DNA of 64,000 nt from Corynebacterium tuberculostearicum (lineage in GTDB: Bacteria; Actinomycetota; Actinomycetes; Mycobacteriales; Mycobacteriaceae): positions 1,116,001-1,180,000 of the forward strand of contig NZ_CP073096.1 in NCBI RefSeq assembly GCF_030503735.1, written 5' to 3'. The position numbers were made by a program, and so were the translations under genes. Positions within the stretch are counted from its first letter, which is position 1. The number at the start of each line of letters is the position of its first letter. The notes under the pieces are model-generated. The model worked only from the letters and a program-made list of their open reading frames with translations. It was not told the origin of the DNA and made no database searches. Positions 47,256 to 57,797 of the stretch are shown piece by piece.

Positions 47256-47324
47256 CTGCCCTTCGCGCTCACTGGGAACTACCGACGCATCTTTTTCAGC
47301 CTCCCCCGTGAGCGCGAAGGGCGG
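47256..47324. repeat. Long inverted repeat after the acyltransferase gene
   Basis: Arms of 17 bp (47256-47272 and 47308-47324; 16 Watson-Crick pairs and one G-U) are separated by a 35-nt loop containing a C-rich and T-rich stretch. It does not have a proper T tail on either strand, so a terminator is less likely than a processing site or a mobile-element relic. Confidence 0.6.
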
Positions 47325-47355
47325 TGTGCTGCGTCCGGTAGATAATCGGGCATAG

Positions 47356-47394
47356 AAAAAGCTCGTCCTCCACGATGTTGTGGAGGACGAGCTT
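47356..47394 (-). terminator. Terminator of the ABM-domain gene
   Basis: A perfect 15-bp stem (AAGCTCGTCCTCCAC at 47359-47373 with GTGGAGGACGAGCTT at 47380-47394), loop GATGTT, and on the minus strand a TTTTT tail (complement of 47356-47360). It lies just after the minus-strand stop at 47408 and may also stop the convergent acyltransferase transcript. Confidence 0.88.
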
Positions 47395-47407
47395 ATAAAA
47401 ATTCGGG

Positions 47408-47731
47408 TTAGTCTACGGAGAACTCGCCCATCTTATCCCAACCGGTGCGACCATCGATGTGAACGTTAATGATATCCGGGGTTTCTACGAGGTACTTCGG
47501 GAACTCCTCGCAAGAGCGCTTGAAGTGCTCGCTCTGAACGTGCTCAACGTCCTTGCCATCCGCGTAGGACTCCAGCAGCAGGAAGCGCTGGCGATCCTCC
47601 GGATCGCGGAACCACTTGAAATCAATGCAACCCGGCTCTGCATTGCAAGCCTCGGTGTACCAGTTGATTTCATCGAGGAAAGTCTCTGCGTATTCAGGCT
47701 TGACGTGGAACTGTACGTTAATCAAAATCAT
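47408..47731 (-). CDS. ABM-domain putative monooxygenase
   Basis: The 107-residue protein fits the dimeric alpha/beta-barrel ABM fold: MILINVQFHVKPEYAETFLDEI then EPGCIDFKWFRDPEDRQRFLLLESY and ... EHVQSEHFKRSCEEF. Members include YgiN-like quinol monooxygenases and heme-degrading IsdG enzymes. The residues that would bind heme in IsdG are not clearly present. A quinol or antibiotic-type monooxygenase role is most plausible but unproven. It has its own terminator. Confidence 0.72.
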   Translation of the reverse strand: MILINVQFHVKPEYAETFLDEINWYTEACNAEPGCIDFKWFRDPEDRQRFLLLESYADGKDVEHVQSEHFKRSCEEFPKYLVETPDIINVHIDGRTGWDKMGEFSVD

Positions 47732-47819
47732 GCCCCGATCCTACCGACACCTTGTTCCTTCGGCATCGTTGCAGTTAGGAACCATGAAGGCAGCGGAATC
47801 GGGGCAGGTGAATCGTGGA

Positions 47820-48410
47820 CTACTTGAGGAAATATTCCGCCACATAAATGTAGGTGCCATCATAGGCGGTTGCCACGCCAAATCCGCGCTGAGGGCTAGG
47901 GTTTACCGGAACGTCTCGATTTAACCAATTCAGGCGATCTTGTGCTTGCTGCTCGGTCAGTCGGTGAACGGAGCCTTGGCCCTCTTCCTTATGATTTAGG
48001 CCGTGGGCTACCCCGCCCTTGTAATCGAGCTTGCCGGCGGCACCTTGATCGGCCCATTCCTGGGCAATAGCAGCCGCGCGCGCATCCTTTCGGTGTCCAG
48101 CTTTTTCGAGGTGCGTGGAGGTGGCGGTACCCAATTCTCCTGCAACCTTAGGTGCGTGGCCTTCAGGCTTAGCCAGGAATTCCGGCAGCGAGATATTGTA
48201 CTTTTCCGCAAGCTCATATGCTTGCGGAGGTAAGGTGAGACGAAAATCCTTCACTGCGGTAATTGGATCAAAAGAAAGCTGCTGGGCCTGCGAAGATGCC
48301 TGCTGAATCTGCGGTGGCATTGCTGGTTGAGCGGAAGCCACGCTGGAAGTTCCGGATACGACAAGAGCGGTGGACAGGGCGACGATGGATGCACGTTGAG
48401 AAAGCTTCAT
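47820..48410 (-). CDS. Secreted protein, possibly CAP/SCP-like
   Basis: The 196-residue product has a clear signal peptide (residues 1-27, cleavage after SVASA). The last part (GFGVATAYDGTYIYVAEYFL) resembles the C-terminal strand of CAP/SCP domains, and the upstream ARAAAIAQEWADQG fits the central helix. The match is partial and there is no complete CAP signature, so the call is tentative. It may be an envelope or secreted protein of unknown function. It is divergent from the decayed carrier. Confidence 0.6.
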   Translation of the reverse strand: MKLSQRASIVALSTALVVSGTSSVASAQPAMPPQIQQASSQAQQLSFDPITAVKDFRLTLPPQAYELAEKYNISLPEFLAKPEGHAPKVAGELGTATSTHLEKAGHRKDARAAAIAQEWADQGAAGKLDYKGGVAHGLNHKEEGQGSVHRLTEQQAQDRLNWLNRDVPVNPSPQRGFGVATAYDGTYIYVAEYFLK

Positions 48411-48581
48411 GTCTCTACCGTGCCATAGGGCCTAAGCTTTGGGAAAGGTGGTTCTGGGCTGCCCTGCCGATTCGATACAGCTTTGTTATGGTCCCTGTGC
48501 CTTTAAAGCAGTATCGATGATGGGACAATAACCCCCACAGCAGATATGTGTTTCTAAAAGGCTGCGAAAGGCTGTTGACTA

Positions 48582-49496
48582 TTGCTGGACGTATTGACTG
48601 GGTTCGCGATCATTTTCGTAGTCATCGGTGTGGGGTTTGTGCTTGCGCACAGGGGTGTAATTGGCAACGGCGAGGCGCGACTGCAGTTCAACCGCACGGC
48701 ATTTTGAGCGGCAACACCGGCGCTGATTTTCTCCAGTGTGGCTAAGTCTGATACCTCTTCCTTTGTGTCGCCGGTCGTAGCAGTAATTGCCGCAGCTTCC
48801 GTAACCACCATGGTTCTGTATTGGGTGTGCAGCCGGCTATTCTTTTTCCCGCAGCGGTGCTGAAACTATGGCAGGTGCCGCAGCGGCTAGCTATTACAAC
48901 TCGGTCAATATCGGCCTGCCTATTGCCACCTACGTCATCGGCGACGCCAACTACGCTATCCCAGCCCTGGTCCTGCAAATGGCGGTGCTTTCACCGTTTA
49001 TTATTGCCCGGCTCAATGCGCAGGGCACAAGCTTACGGTCGATATGGGGGTCCGTAGTCTCAGGGGTTACCGCGCCTGTGGTGCTGGCCGCGGTGGCAGG
49101 ATTTATAGTCTCCGCCGCGGGGTGGCAGATGCCCGATGGGCTATGCAGCCGCTGGAGATTCTCGGTGGTGCGTCCATTCCAATGATCCTCATGAGTTTTG
49201 GAGCCTCGCTCAAGGGCGATGCACTTTTGCAAGAGGATCGCCTGCCCACAATTACCGCAACCGTTTTGGAACTGGTGGGCATGCCCGCGATTGCACTCGT
49301 TGTGGGTGCTGCGTTGGGCCTTGGTGGGACGGAGCTTTATGCAGCGTTGATTTTGGCGGCTTTGCCCACAGCACAAAATGTGTATAACTATGCCGCCACC
49401 TATGAGGTGGGAGAAACCGTCGCTCGGGATACTGTATTTCTCACCACGTTCCTGTCGCTGCCCGCGATGCTAGCTATCGCCGCCATCTTTGGCTAG
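48582..49496 (+). pseudogene. Auxin efflux carrier (AEC) family transporter, three lesions
   Basis: From TTG 48582 the translation gives GFAIIFVVIGVGFVLAHRG, then hits an in-frame TGA at 48705-48707 before AATPALIFSSVAKSD. An extra T in the run at 48843-48847 shifts the frame, which resumes with MAGAAAASYYNSVNIGLP. A third shift near 49133-49145 leads into QPLEILGGASIPMILMSFGASLKG and the end at 49496. Together these give a full AEC-family carrier (about 300 residues, 10 membrane segments). The combination of a nonsense codon and two indels supports true decay. Substrate unknown. Confidence 0.82.
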
Positions 49497-49503
49497 GTAG
49501 TAA

Positions 49504-51237
49504 CTAGTAAATACCTACGTCGAGTGCAGCGAATTCACGTTGCAATTCTTCGGGGTCGATGGTTCTTGCTACGTCTGGTCCGGCAATAGCGGCAAAGCCG
49601 TCTAATACCGACGCCCCGTAGTTGTGGCCGTGCCCATCGGGAACATCCTTCGCACCGGGCAGATCGGCAGCTACTTGGAGGGAGGAAATTATTGGCATCC
49701 ATTGCATGACGCGCTCGGCAGAATACGGGGTTCGCTCGCGCATCCAATCCGGCTCCTTGAAAGCCATCTGCGGCGACCACCAAGCTACAGGATCCGAGGG
49801 GTGTTGGATATAGAGCATGCGGGTACGCCCCCACTCTTCTTCCGGCAGCGTTGCCCATTGGCGTACCTGCGCGTCATCGTTAGCAAAGCGCACCACAAGG
49901 CCGCCGGCGTATTCGGGGGAAATCTCGGAGGAGCCGGGGTCACGCCTTTCTACGAACTGGGTGCGCAGGCGATTGAAGTGCGGCGGGCCGGTAAGTAGGA
50001 TTCCGTCCACGGAATTGGCGATATCGCGTACCCCGGAAAACGCCGCTTCAATACCCGTAGTTCCCAAAGACTCGCCGTACAAGTAGAGCTTCGGACGCTT
50101 TTCCTCCGGCAATCCGTTCCACCAGTCCACAATAGGGTTAATGAACTCTTCCCCAGCGCGCTGGACTTGGCCACCGCCGGAAAGGAAATGTAAGGCAGAG
50201 GGCATCGCGGAGTATTGGGCGGCAGCAATGGCGGTATCGCCGCCGTAGAGCAGCTCAAAAGCTTGAGCGGAATAAGAAGACACCCAGCCTGTACCGGTGG
50301 TCATAATAAGGAGCAGGGCCTTGCGGTCTTGGGCGTGTGTGCGCTCGAGTTCGTCGATAAGCAGTTGTGCTCGCTCTACATTACTGTCGCGGTTGCCTAA
50401 GCCAGCATAAGCGCGGATCGGTTCCTTTGCCGGCTTGCCCGTAACTTTTTCCAATTCCATGCGGTGCGCGCCGGAGGACAGGAAGCGCGATCCCTGCAGA
50501 CCCACGCCATTCCAGTCCACACAGGAGCCTGGAGAACCACTGCGCTCGGTGCTGCTGGGACGCTTGGTGGCGGGATCAGGGTCGGCGTTTTGGGCGGTAA
50601 AAATCCTCTCGCCCACGCCAACGATGGCGCCTGGGATGAGGTTTTCCACAGCGTAGGTGCCAACTAGCGCCACGATAATCACCGCGCCCATAACGCGGTA
50701 GGCGGCGCGAAAGCGTTGAGGAAAGTGGCTAGAAAGCCAGCGCACGCTAAACCGCAGCACGCGCAGGAACAATAGAAAGGCTAAAAATACTGCGAGGGCG
50801 AGAGGGACCACCAGCACGTAGCTGGCAATGGTGGGTGCCGGTGTGAACAAGGCGGCTGCGAGTTGGCGCTGCCAACGCACTGCAAAGATCGCAAAGCCCA
50901 CCATCCAGATCACAAAGGCACCGGTGGCAATGCGCGAGACAAGGCGGTAGCGCCGAGGTGGCCACGTAGTGGCATCAAGCCAGGAATGCCTGGGAGCTGC
51001 ATAGCGCACTACGAGTCGATACCAGACAAGATTGAGCGCGATGCCCAGCATATAACCGAGCCCAGCGCCGATGCCGGAGACGAGTCCTTGGTAGAGCCAG
51101 TCGCGTGGCAAGATGGATGGGGTAAGCCCCAAGGTAAAAAGGGCAGCAGCGCCGATAATGCCCCACAGGTCGAGGTGGCCGGCGATATCGGCGATGCGGG
51201 CTTCTACCCTTCGAGCTTCTCCCCCAACTCCAGCCAT
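49504..51237 (-). CDS. Membrane-embedded alpha/beta-hydrolase family protein
   Basis: The 577-residue protein has about five N-terminal membrane segments (residues 30-215) and a cytoplasmic or extracellular alpha/beta-hydrolase domain after about residue 245, fitting the actinobacterial Abhydrolase_9 family. A nucleophile elbow GESLG (YLYGESLGTTG) and a late His (DGHGHNYG) are visible. A substrate cannot be named. The start ATG 51237 overlaps the end of the ABC-F gene by 34 bp on the same strand; translational coupling is likely. It is convergent with the decayed AEC gene, with a 7-bp gap between the stops. Confidence 0.85.
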   Translation of the reverse strand: MAGVGGEARRVEARIADIAGHLDLWGIIGAAALFTLGLTPSILPRDWLYQGLVSGIGAGLGYMLGIALNLVWYRLVVRYAAPRHSWLDATTWPPRRYRLVSRIATGAFVIWMVGFAIFAVRWQRQLAAALFTPAPTIASYVLVVPLALAVFLAFLLFLRVLRFSVRWLSSHFPQRFRAAYRVMGAVIIVALVGTYAVENLIPGAIVGVGERIFTAQNADPDPATKRPSSTERSGSPGSCVDWNGVGLQGSRFLSSGAHRMELEKVTGKPAKEPIRAYAGLGNRDSNVERAQLLIDELERTHAQDRKALLLIMTTGTGWVSSYSAQAFELLYGGDTAIAAAQYSAMPSALHFLSGGGQVQRAGEEFINPIVDWWNGLPEEKRPKLYLYGESLGTTGIEAAFSGVRDIANSVDGILLTGPPHFNRLRTQFVERRDPGSSEISPEYAGGLVVRFANDDAQVRQWATLPEEEWGRTRMLYIQHPSDPVAWWSPQMAFKEPDWMRERTPYSAERVMQWMPIISSLQVAADLPGAKDVPDGHGHNYGASVLDGFAAIAGPDVARTIDPEELQREFAALDVGIY

Positions 51238-53012
51238 TCCATCTCCAGTTCTTCGTAGGCGCTACGGTTTTCTTTCAGTTCTGCGTCCAGCTCGGTTAAG
51301 GCTTGAGTATCGACCTTTTCCGCGGCGGTCGCCATTTTCTCATTGATCTGCGCAGCCGCCTTTTCTAACTTCTGCATTTTGCGCTCGAGCGCGTTCATCT
51401 TCTTGGTGATTTCACGCTCTTGCTGGGACGAAAGCTTCTTCTCTGGCTTCGATGCAGCACTGTTTGCCTTCTTCTCGCCCAGGTTAAGCACGCCGGTGCT
51501 TTGATGTGCCTCGAGTGCGGCACGCTTGCGCAGGTACTCATCGATGCCGCCGGGCAGGTTGGTGAGTTTGCCATCACCAAAAAGCGCGTAGGTATTATCT
51601 GCGATGCGCTCGATGAGGTAGCGATCGTGCGAGATAACTACCATGGTGCCAGGCCAGGAGTCCAGGAGAGACTCCAGTTCCTGCAGGGTATCAATATCGA
51701 GATCGTTGGTAGGCTCGTCCAGCAACAGGACATTGGGCTCGGCCATCAGTACGCGGGTGAGCTGCAAGCGGCGGCGCTCGCCACCAGAAAGATCTCCTAC
51801 CGGCGTGCGCTGACGCTTGGCGGAAAAGCCCAAACGCTCGGCCAGCTGGGAGGCAGAAAGCTCCTTTTTACCGAGCTGGACATAGGTGGCGACGTCCTCG
51901 ACGGCGTCGATAAGCCGGCGCTCCGGATCCAAGTCATCGAGCTCCTGGCGCAACCAGCCAAGGCGCACGGTTTGGCCCTCGATGCGCTTGCCGGCCGCAA
52001 GCTCGTATTCGCCGGCCAAGGTGCGCAGCAGCGTGGTTTTGCCGGAGCCATTGACGCCTACCAGTCCAATACGTTCGCCGGGGGCTAGGCGCCACGTGAG
52101 GTGATCCACCAGGGTGCGCCCGTCCGGGGACTTCACGGTGGCATCCTCGAGTTCAATCACCACACGGCCCTGGCGCTGTTTGGAAAAGGCCATGAGCTCG
52201 ACCTTGTTGCGCGGCTCCGGCACGTCGGCGATCAGCGCCTCGGCAGCTTCAATTCGGTAGCGGGGCTTGGAAGTGCGGGCCGGCGCGCCGCGGCGCAGCC
52301 AGGCCAGCTCCTTGCGGGCGAGGTTCTTGCGGCGCTGTTCGATGGCATCGGCTTGGCGAGCGCGCTCGGCGCGGGCAAAGGTCCAGTCGTTATAGCCGCC
52401 CTCGTAGGTATCTACCACGCCATCGTGGACCTCCCAGGTCCACGTGGCCACGGTATCGAGGAACCAGCGATCGTGGGTGACCACAACCACGGCTAGGTTG
52501 CGCTTGAGCAGGTGGTCTGCCAGCCACTGCACACCCTCCACATCAAGGTGGTTGGTGGGCTCATCAAGTACTACGAGGTCCAAGTCCTGTACCAGCGCGG
52601 CGGCTAAGTTCACGCGCCGCCGCTCACCACCGGAGAGTGAGCCCACCGGAGTATCCAATCCCAAATCTACGATGCCCAGGCCTCCCAAGACATCGCGCAC
52701 CTTGGCGTTAGACGCCCACTCATAGGTCTCCAGCTCGAGGGGCTCGATAATCACTTGGGCGATGGTGAGCTCATCGGGCAGGTCAAAGCGCTGGGTCACC
52801 ACGGCCATGCGCAGATCCGAGGTATGGGAGACGCGCCCGGAGTCCGGCGGCTCGATGCCGGTGAGTACCTCAAGCAAGGTGGTTTTACCGCCGCCATTAA
52901 CACCCACAATGCCGATACGATCGCCGCTTTGCACGCCTAGGGATACCCCGTCTAGGAGTGTTTTTAATCCATAAGTTTTGCTGACTTGCTCGAGGTTAAT
53001 CAGGTTTGCCAT
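51204..53012 (-). CDS. ABC-F family ATPase, Uup-like
   Basis: The 602-residue cytosolic protein has two ABC ATPase domains: Walker A GVNGGGKTT and signature LSGGERRRVNLA in the first, GVNGSGKTT and LSGGERRRLQLT in the second. Walker B sites are VVLDEPTNHLD and LLLDEPTNDLD. The linker between domains has the P-site type arm, and a C-terminal coiled coil (about residues 530-602: REITKKMNALERKMQKLEK) is typical of Uup. ABC-F proteins act on ribosomes or DNA-repair/translation stress rather than transport. It ends inside the overlapping hydrolase gene. Confidence 0.88.
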   Translation of the reverse strand: MANLINLEQVSKTYGLKTLLDGVSLGVQSGDRIGIVGVNGGGKTTLLEVLTGIEPPDSGRVSHTSDLRMAVVTQRFDLPDELTIAQVIIEPLELETYEWASNAKVRDVLGGLGIVDLGLDTPVGSLSGGERRRVNLAAALVQDLDLVVLDEPTNHLDVEGVQWLADHLLKRNLAVVVVTHDRWFLDTVATWTWEVHDGVVDTYEGGYNDWTFARAERARQADAIEQRRKNLARKELAWLRRGAPARTSKPRYRIEAAEALIADVPEPRNKVELMAFSKQRQGRVVIELEDATVKSPDGRTLVDHLTWRLAPGERIGLVGVNGSGKTTLLRTLAGEYELAAGKRIEGQTVRLGWLRQELDDLDPERRLIDAVEDVATYVQLGKKELSASQLAERLGFSAKRQRTPVGDLSGGERRRLQLTRVLMAEPNVLLLDEPTNDLDIDTLQELESLLDSWPGTMVVISHDRYLIERIADNTYALFGDGKLTNLPGGIDEYLRKRAALEAHQSTGVLNLGEKKANSAASKPEKKLSSQQEREITKKMNALERKMQKLEKAAAQINEKMATAAEKVDTQALTELDAELKENRSAYEELEMEWLELGEKLEG

Positions 53013-53074
53013 AACGAGGCTCCATCTTAATACCTCCCTGCGGGTACCCCCGCATCCCCTCTAACTATTGCTAT

Positions 53075-53089
53075 TGGAATTCAGTTTCA
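53075..53089 (+). promoter_or_regulatory. Zur/Fur-like box, weak
   Basis: TGGAATTCAGTTTCA matches 11 of 15 bases of the TGAAAATGATTTTCA-type metal-repressor consensus and lies just before a -10-like TATTTT (53091-53096) and the start of the His-rich lipoprotein gene. The match is weak on its own; the gene's likely zinc role supports it. Confidence 0.3.
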
Positions 53090-53104
53090 TTATTTTTCCT
53101 ATGT

Positions 53105-54417
53105 ATGAAGAACTACACACTTAGCCTCTGCACAGTCCTCTCCGCAGCGGCAATGACCATCGTTTCCTGCTCTGCCCCACCGAAGAAGAAAAGGATTCCA
53201 TCCAGCCCCACGGCCACTCGCACAGCGAGGAAGACACCGCCCATGAGCACGACCACGCTGGCCACTCACACGAAGGCTTCGAGGCCAAAGAAGGCGAGAC
53301 CGAGGTAGCCCAGCTGCCTACACGCATCGTTATCTCCCATGCTGAGGGTCTAACGTCTTATGATGCCAAGACCGGAAAGACCCTCAGCGAGGAGAAGATG
53401 AATGCCTTCCTTCGCTTGAATGATGCCGGTGATAGCCGCCACGTCATGGTCACCAAGGGGGATAGCTTCCTTACCTTCGACACCGGACGCATCACCAAGG
53501 CCCACGGGGATCACAACCACTACTACACCGCGAAACCCTCGCTTGGAGACGCCCCTATAAACGCACCGCACGCCGGCCATGTAGTGCACCACGACGGCTT
53601 TACCGCACTGTTTTCCGATGGCGACGGCGTAGCCAAGATTTACAAGACCGAGGACATAGGCAAAGACGATGCCAAGCCGGTCAATACCGTAGAGACTGCA
53701 GCGGCACATCACGGAGTGGCCGTACCACTCAAGGATGGCTCGGTGCTCATCACTAAGGGCACCGAGGACGAGCGCCACACCATCCAGCACATAGATAAGA
53801 ACGGCAAGGTACTCACCGAGACCACAGAATGCCCTGGCGTACACGGAGAGGCTGCCGCCGGAAACGGCAATATCTTTTTTGGCTGCGAGGACGGCCCCAT
53901 GGTCTTCGACGGCAAGAAGTTCCACAAGGTTGACGCTTCCGCTTATGCTGGCGCAGGTGGCTACCAGCGTTCCGGTAATGCTGCCGGATCCGAAGAGTCC
54001 GATGTCATCCTGGCTGATAATAAGACCGAAAAGGACGCCGAGGTCGAACGCCCCACCTCCGTAACCTTGGTCGATACCAAAGACTTTTCAGCGAAGAAGG
54101 TAGATCTCGATGCCTCCTATTGGTTCCGTTCCCTAGCCCGCGGCCCCCTAGGCGAAGCGCTAGTACTTACCACCGACGGCAAGCTCAACATCATCGACCC
54201 AGCTTCCGGTGAAATCACCAAGCAGATCGATGCCATCTCCCCGTGGAAAGAAAATAAAGAGTGGCAACAGCCCGGCCCGATTCTGCAGGCTGCCGATGGC
54301 TATGCCTTCATTACCAACGCCCAGAAAAAGCAGCTCGTAGTCATCGACCTCCTTCAAGGAAAGGAGGTCAACCGCTTCGACCTCGGCCTCGAGCCCACTG
54401 AGATGACAGTGCTCTAA
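53105..54417 (+). pseudogene. His-rich zinc-chaperone-like (AztD-type) lipoprotein, frameshifted
   Basis: ATG 53105 opens a lipoprotein signal (lipobox ending at Cys22: TIVSC). About 11 bases later the frame shifts (53171-53181, a CCCC run). The other frame encodes a His-rich loop (HGHSHSEED and AHEHDHAGHSHEG) and then a beta-propeller-like domain to 54417, with HGDHNHYY and many Asp/Glu/His motifs. One indel separates a normal full-length AztD-like periplasmic zinc chaperone from this broken copy. A sequencing error cannot be excluded. No azt ABC genes are in view. Confidence 0.75.
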
Positions 54418-55398
54418 TTACAGCACCACGGCGCCGCTGGCTGGACCTTGGGTAGCCACGCCCTTGGTTCCAGGAATCTCTACCGTCACCTGGGAAACCA
54501 CCTCCCTAGCCTCCTCTGCCCCAGCACAGAGGAAGGCGCAGGTGGGCCCACTACCGGAGACTATTCCCTGCAACGCGCCGGCAGCCATCCCCGCTTCCAA
54601 GGTCTTGCGCAGGTCTGGGCGCAGTGAGAGGGCAGCCGGTTGCAGGTCATTGTGCAGGTGCTGCGCCACACGCTCTGGGTCACCGGATATGAGCGCCTGC
54701 GAAACCGCTGCGGTGTCCATATGCGGCTCGCCGCCGCGCCCCTTCTCGCGCATCTCATCCAATTTTTGGAACACTTGCGGGGTAGAAAGTCCACGATGCG
54801 AGGCGATAAGCGCCCAATGGTAAGTCCCGCGCGCCATCATCGGGGTAAGTTGTTCGCCACGCCCCGTGCCTAGTGCGGTGCCTCCAAGCAGGGTAAAGGG
54901 GACATCAGAGCCCAGCGCCGCACCGAGCGCGTCCAAGATCGGCTCGCCTACCGAGTCGATGCCGTAGTAGCCACCATAGCAGCGCTCGGCTAAACGCAGC
55001 GCGGCTGCCGCATCCGCCGAGCCACCCGCCATGCCTCCGGCGGTGGGGATGGCTTTATGGATTTCCAGCGCTACCTTCGGCAGCGCCTTCGGCCCGTGGG
55101 TGGTGTACAGGTACTGCATAATGCGGTTGACCGCAGTCCACGCTAAATTCGTATAATCCTCTGGAACGCCATTGGCATGGGGCCCTGTGACTGTGAGTCC
55201 TTGGATGCGCGGCTTATCCACCTCAGGACTACCTAGGTCCGTCAACGTCACCGTGTCATGCAGCTTCAGAGACTGAAAGACACTCGCAAGCTCGTGGAAT
55301 CCATCCTCGCGCGGCTCGTCCACACCGAGGTGGATATTGACCTTGGAGTGAGCGCGCGCGGTATAGACGAATGGTTCTTTATCTAGCGGTGCGGACAT
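54418..55398 (-). CDS. ispE: 4-diphosphocytidyl-2-C-methyl-D-erythritol kinase
   Basis: Phosphorylates CDP-ME in the MEP pathway to isoprenoids (quinones, decaprenyl phosphate for the wall). The 326-residue GHMP kinase has the ATP loop PTAGGMAGGSADAAAAL. The N-terminal motif AHSKVNIHLGV and the C-terminal VSGSGPTCAFLC complete the site. Length is normal for actinobacteria. The gene starts directly after ksgA stops, so they are co-transcribed. Confidence 0.94.
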   Translation of the reverse strand: MSAPLDKEPFVYTARAHSKVNIHLGVDEPREDGFHELASVFQSLKLHDTVTLTDLGSPEVDKPRIQGLTVTGPHANGVPEDYTNLAWTAVNRIMQYLYTTHGPKALPKVALEIHKAIPTAGGMAGGSADAAAALRLAERCYGGYYGIDSVGEPILDALGAALGSDVPFTLLGGTALGTGRGEQLTPMMARGTYHWALIASHRGLSTPQVFQKLDEMREKGRGGEPHMDTAAVSQALISGDPERVAQHLHNDLQPAALSLRPDLRKTLEAGMAAGALQGIVSGSGPTCAFLCAGAEEAREVVSQVTVEIPGTKGVATQGPASGAVVL

Positions 55399-56259
55399 TT
55401 AGATTCCTGCCAATCGTACGAAGTCCTCCACGGCAAGCTTTTCACCGCGCTGCTTGGGATCGATGTTCGCTGCTCGCAGCGCTTCCTCGGCGGCGGCTCC
55501 TGAACCAAAGTGGCCAGACAATGCCGCCCGCAGGGTCTTGCGGCGTTGGGCAAAGGCGGCGTCGATAACCGGCCACACCTTAGCCCGAGATTCATCGGTG
55601 ACAGGCCAGGGGGTTGTGTCGAAGACGTCTATGCGCACTAGCCCAGACTCGATATTGGGCGCCGGCCAAAAGACATTCTTGCCAATGGTGCCGGCTTTGG
55701 AGACCTTGCCGTAAAAGCTCGCCTTGACGGAGGGCACACCATAAACCTTGCTTCCTGGCTGCGCAGCCAAGCGATCGGCCACTTCCAGCTGGACCATCAC
55801 CAGCACGCGGCGAATGGAGGGGAATGTCTCCAGCAGGTGCAGCAGCACTGGGACGGCAACGTTATAAGGCAAATTAGCCACGAGGGCAGTCGGCGCTTCA
55901 ACATCGGCAGCCGTTACGCGCAACGCATCCTTTTCCACCACGCGAAGCCGCTCCGCAAACTCAGGTGCCCGCTCGGCCACAGTATCTGGCAACTGCGCAG
56001 CCAAGCGGGAATCAATTTCTACCGCGGTAACCTCATCTACGGCTTCGACCAAGCCCAAAGTCAGAGATCCAAGGCCAGGGCCTACCTCAAGGACGCGGTC
56101 TGTAGAATCCAGCTCGGCCGCGGCGACGATGCGCCGAATGGTATTCGGATCGTGCAGGAAGTTCTGCCCCAGCTTCTTCGTGGGAACAATGTCGAGCTTC
56201 TCCGCGAGGGCGCGGATCTCTACAGGACCCAAAAGCGCGGCACCGGTGGAATCAGTCAT
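55399..56259 (-). CDS. ksgA: 16S rRNA dimethyladenosine transferase
   Basis: Dimethylates A1518 and A1519 of 16S rRNA in the ribosomal 30S subunit. The 286-residue SAM-dependent enzyme has the start motif [15 protein letters not shown] motif [16 protein letters not shown], and the catalytic motif [14 protein letters not shown]. Length is normal. It precedes ispE without a gap. An rpf2-like gene lies upstream on the same strand, separated by a terminator. Confidence 0.95.
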   Translation of the reverse strand: MTDSTGAALLGPVEIRALAEKLDIVPTKKLGQNFLHDPNTIRRIVAAAELDSTDRVLEVGPGLGSLTLGLVEAVDEVTAVEIDSRLAAQLPDTVAERAPEFAERLRVVEKDALRVTAADVEAPTALVANLPYNVAVPVLLHLLETFPSIRRVLVMVQLEVADRLAAQPGSKVYGVPSVKASFYGKVSKAGTIGKNVFWPAPNIESGLVRIDVFDTTPWPVTDESRAKVWPVIDAAFAQRRKTLRAALSGHFGSGAAAEEALRAANIDPKQRGEKLAVEDFVRLAGI

Positions 56260-56282
56260 GCTTCTAATTTAGTAGAAGAGAT

Positions 56283-56315
56283 AAAAAGACCGCACACTAC
56301 ACTAGGTGTGCGGTC
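56283..56315 (-). terminator. Terminator of the rpf gene
   Basis: A perfect 10-bp stem (GACCGCACAC at 56288-56297 with GTGTGCGGTC at 56306-56315) and, on the minus strand, TTTTTAT after the stem. It lies 16 bp after the rpf stop. Confidence 0.88.
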
Positions 56316-56330
56316 AGTAAGTCCTTCGGC

Positions 56331-57557
<1,227 letters not shown>

Positions 57558-57775
57558 TTAGGCCGGCAAGGAAGTCCACGCAGGCGTTTCCCTTGCTCAG
57601 ATCCGCTGCTGCCGCACCGCGGGTGGCGCTGCACGACCTTGGAACCTAAACGAACGATTAATAACGATACGATAACAGCAAGATAAAGTCGAAAACCAAT
57701 TCACCACACGCCTCACTAGACACACAGCTGCCACACCAAACACCCAGGCCACCTCTGACCAGCGAAATTTAGTTT

Positions 57776-57791
57776 TGTGAAGATCGTCACC
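57776..57791 (-). promoter_or_regulatory. Candidate GlxR (cAMP receptor) site upstream of rpf2
   Basis: TGTGA-AGATCG-TCACC (read on plus) matches the TGTGA-N6-TCACA consensus with one mismatch at the last base. It lies about 264 bp before the rpf2 start, at the end of tatD. The rest of the 285-bp gap (57513-57775) shows AT-rich -10-like stretches near 57655-57680 but no recognisable riboswitch. Confidence 0.5.
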
Positions 57792-57797
57792 TGGGCG

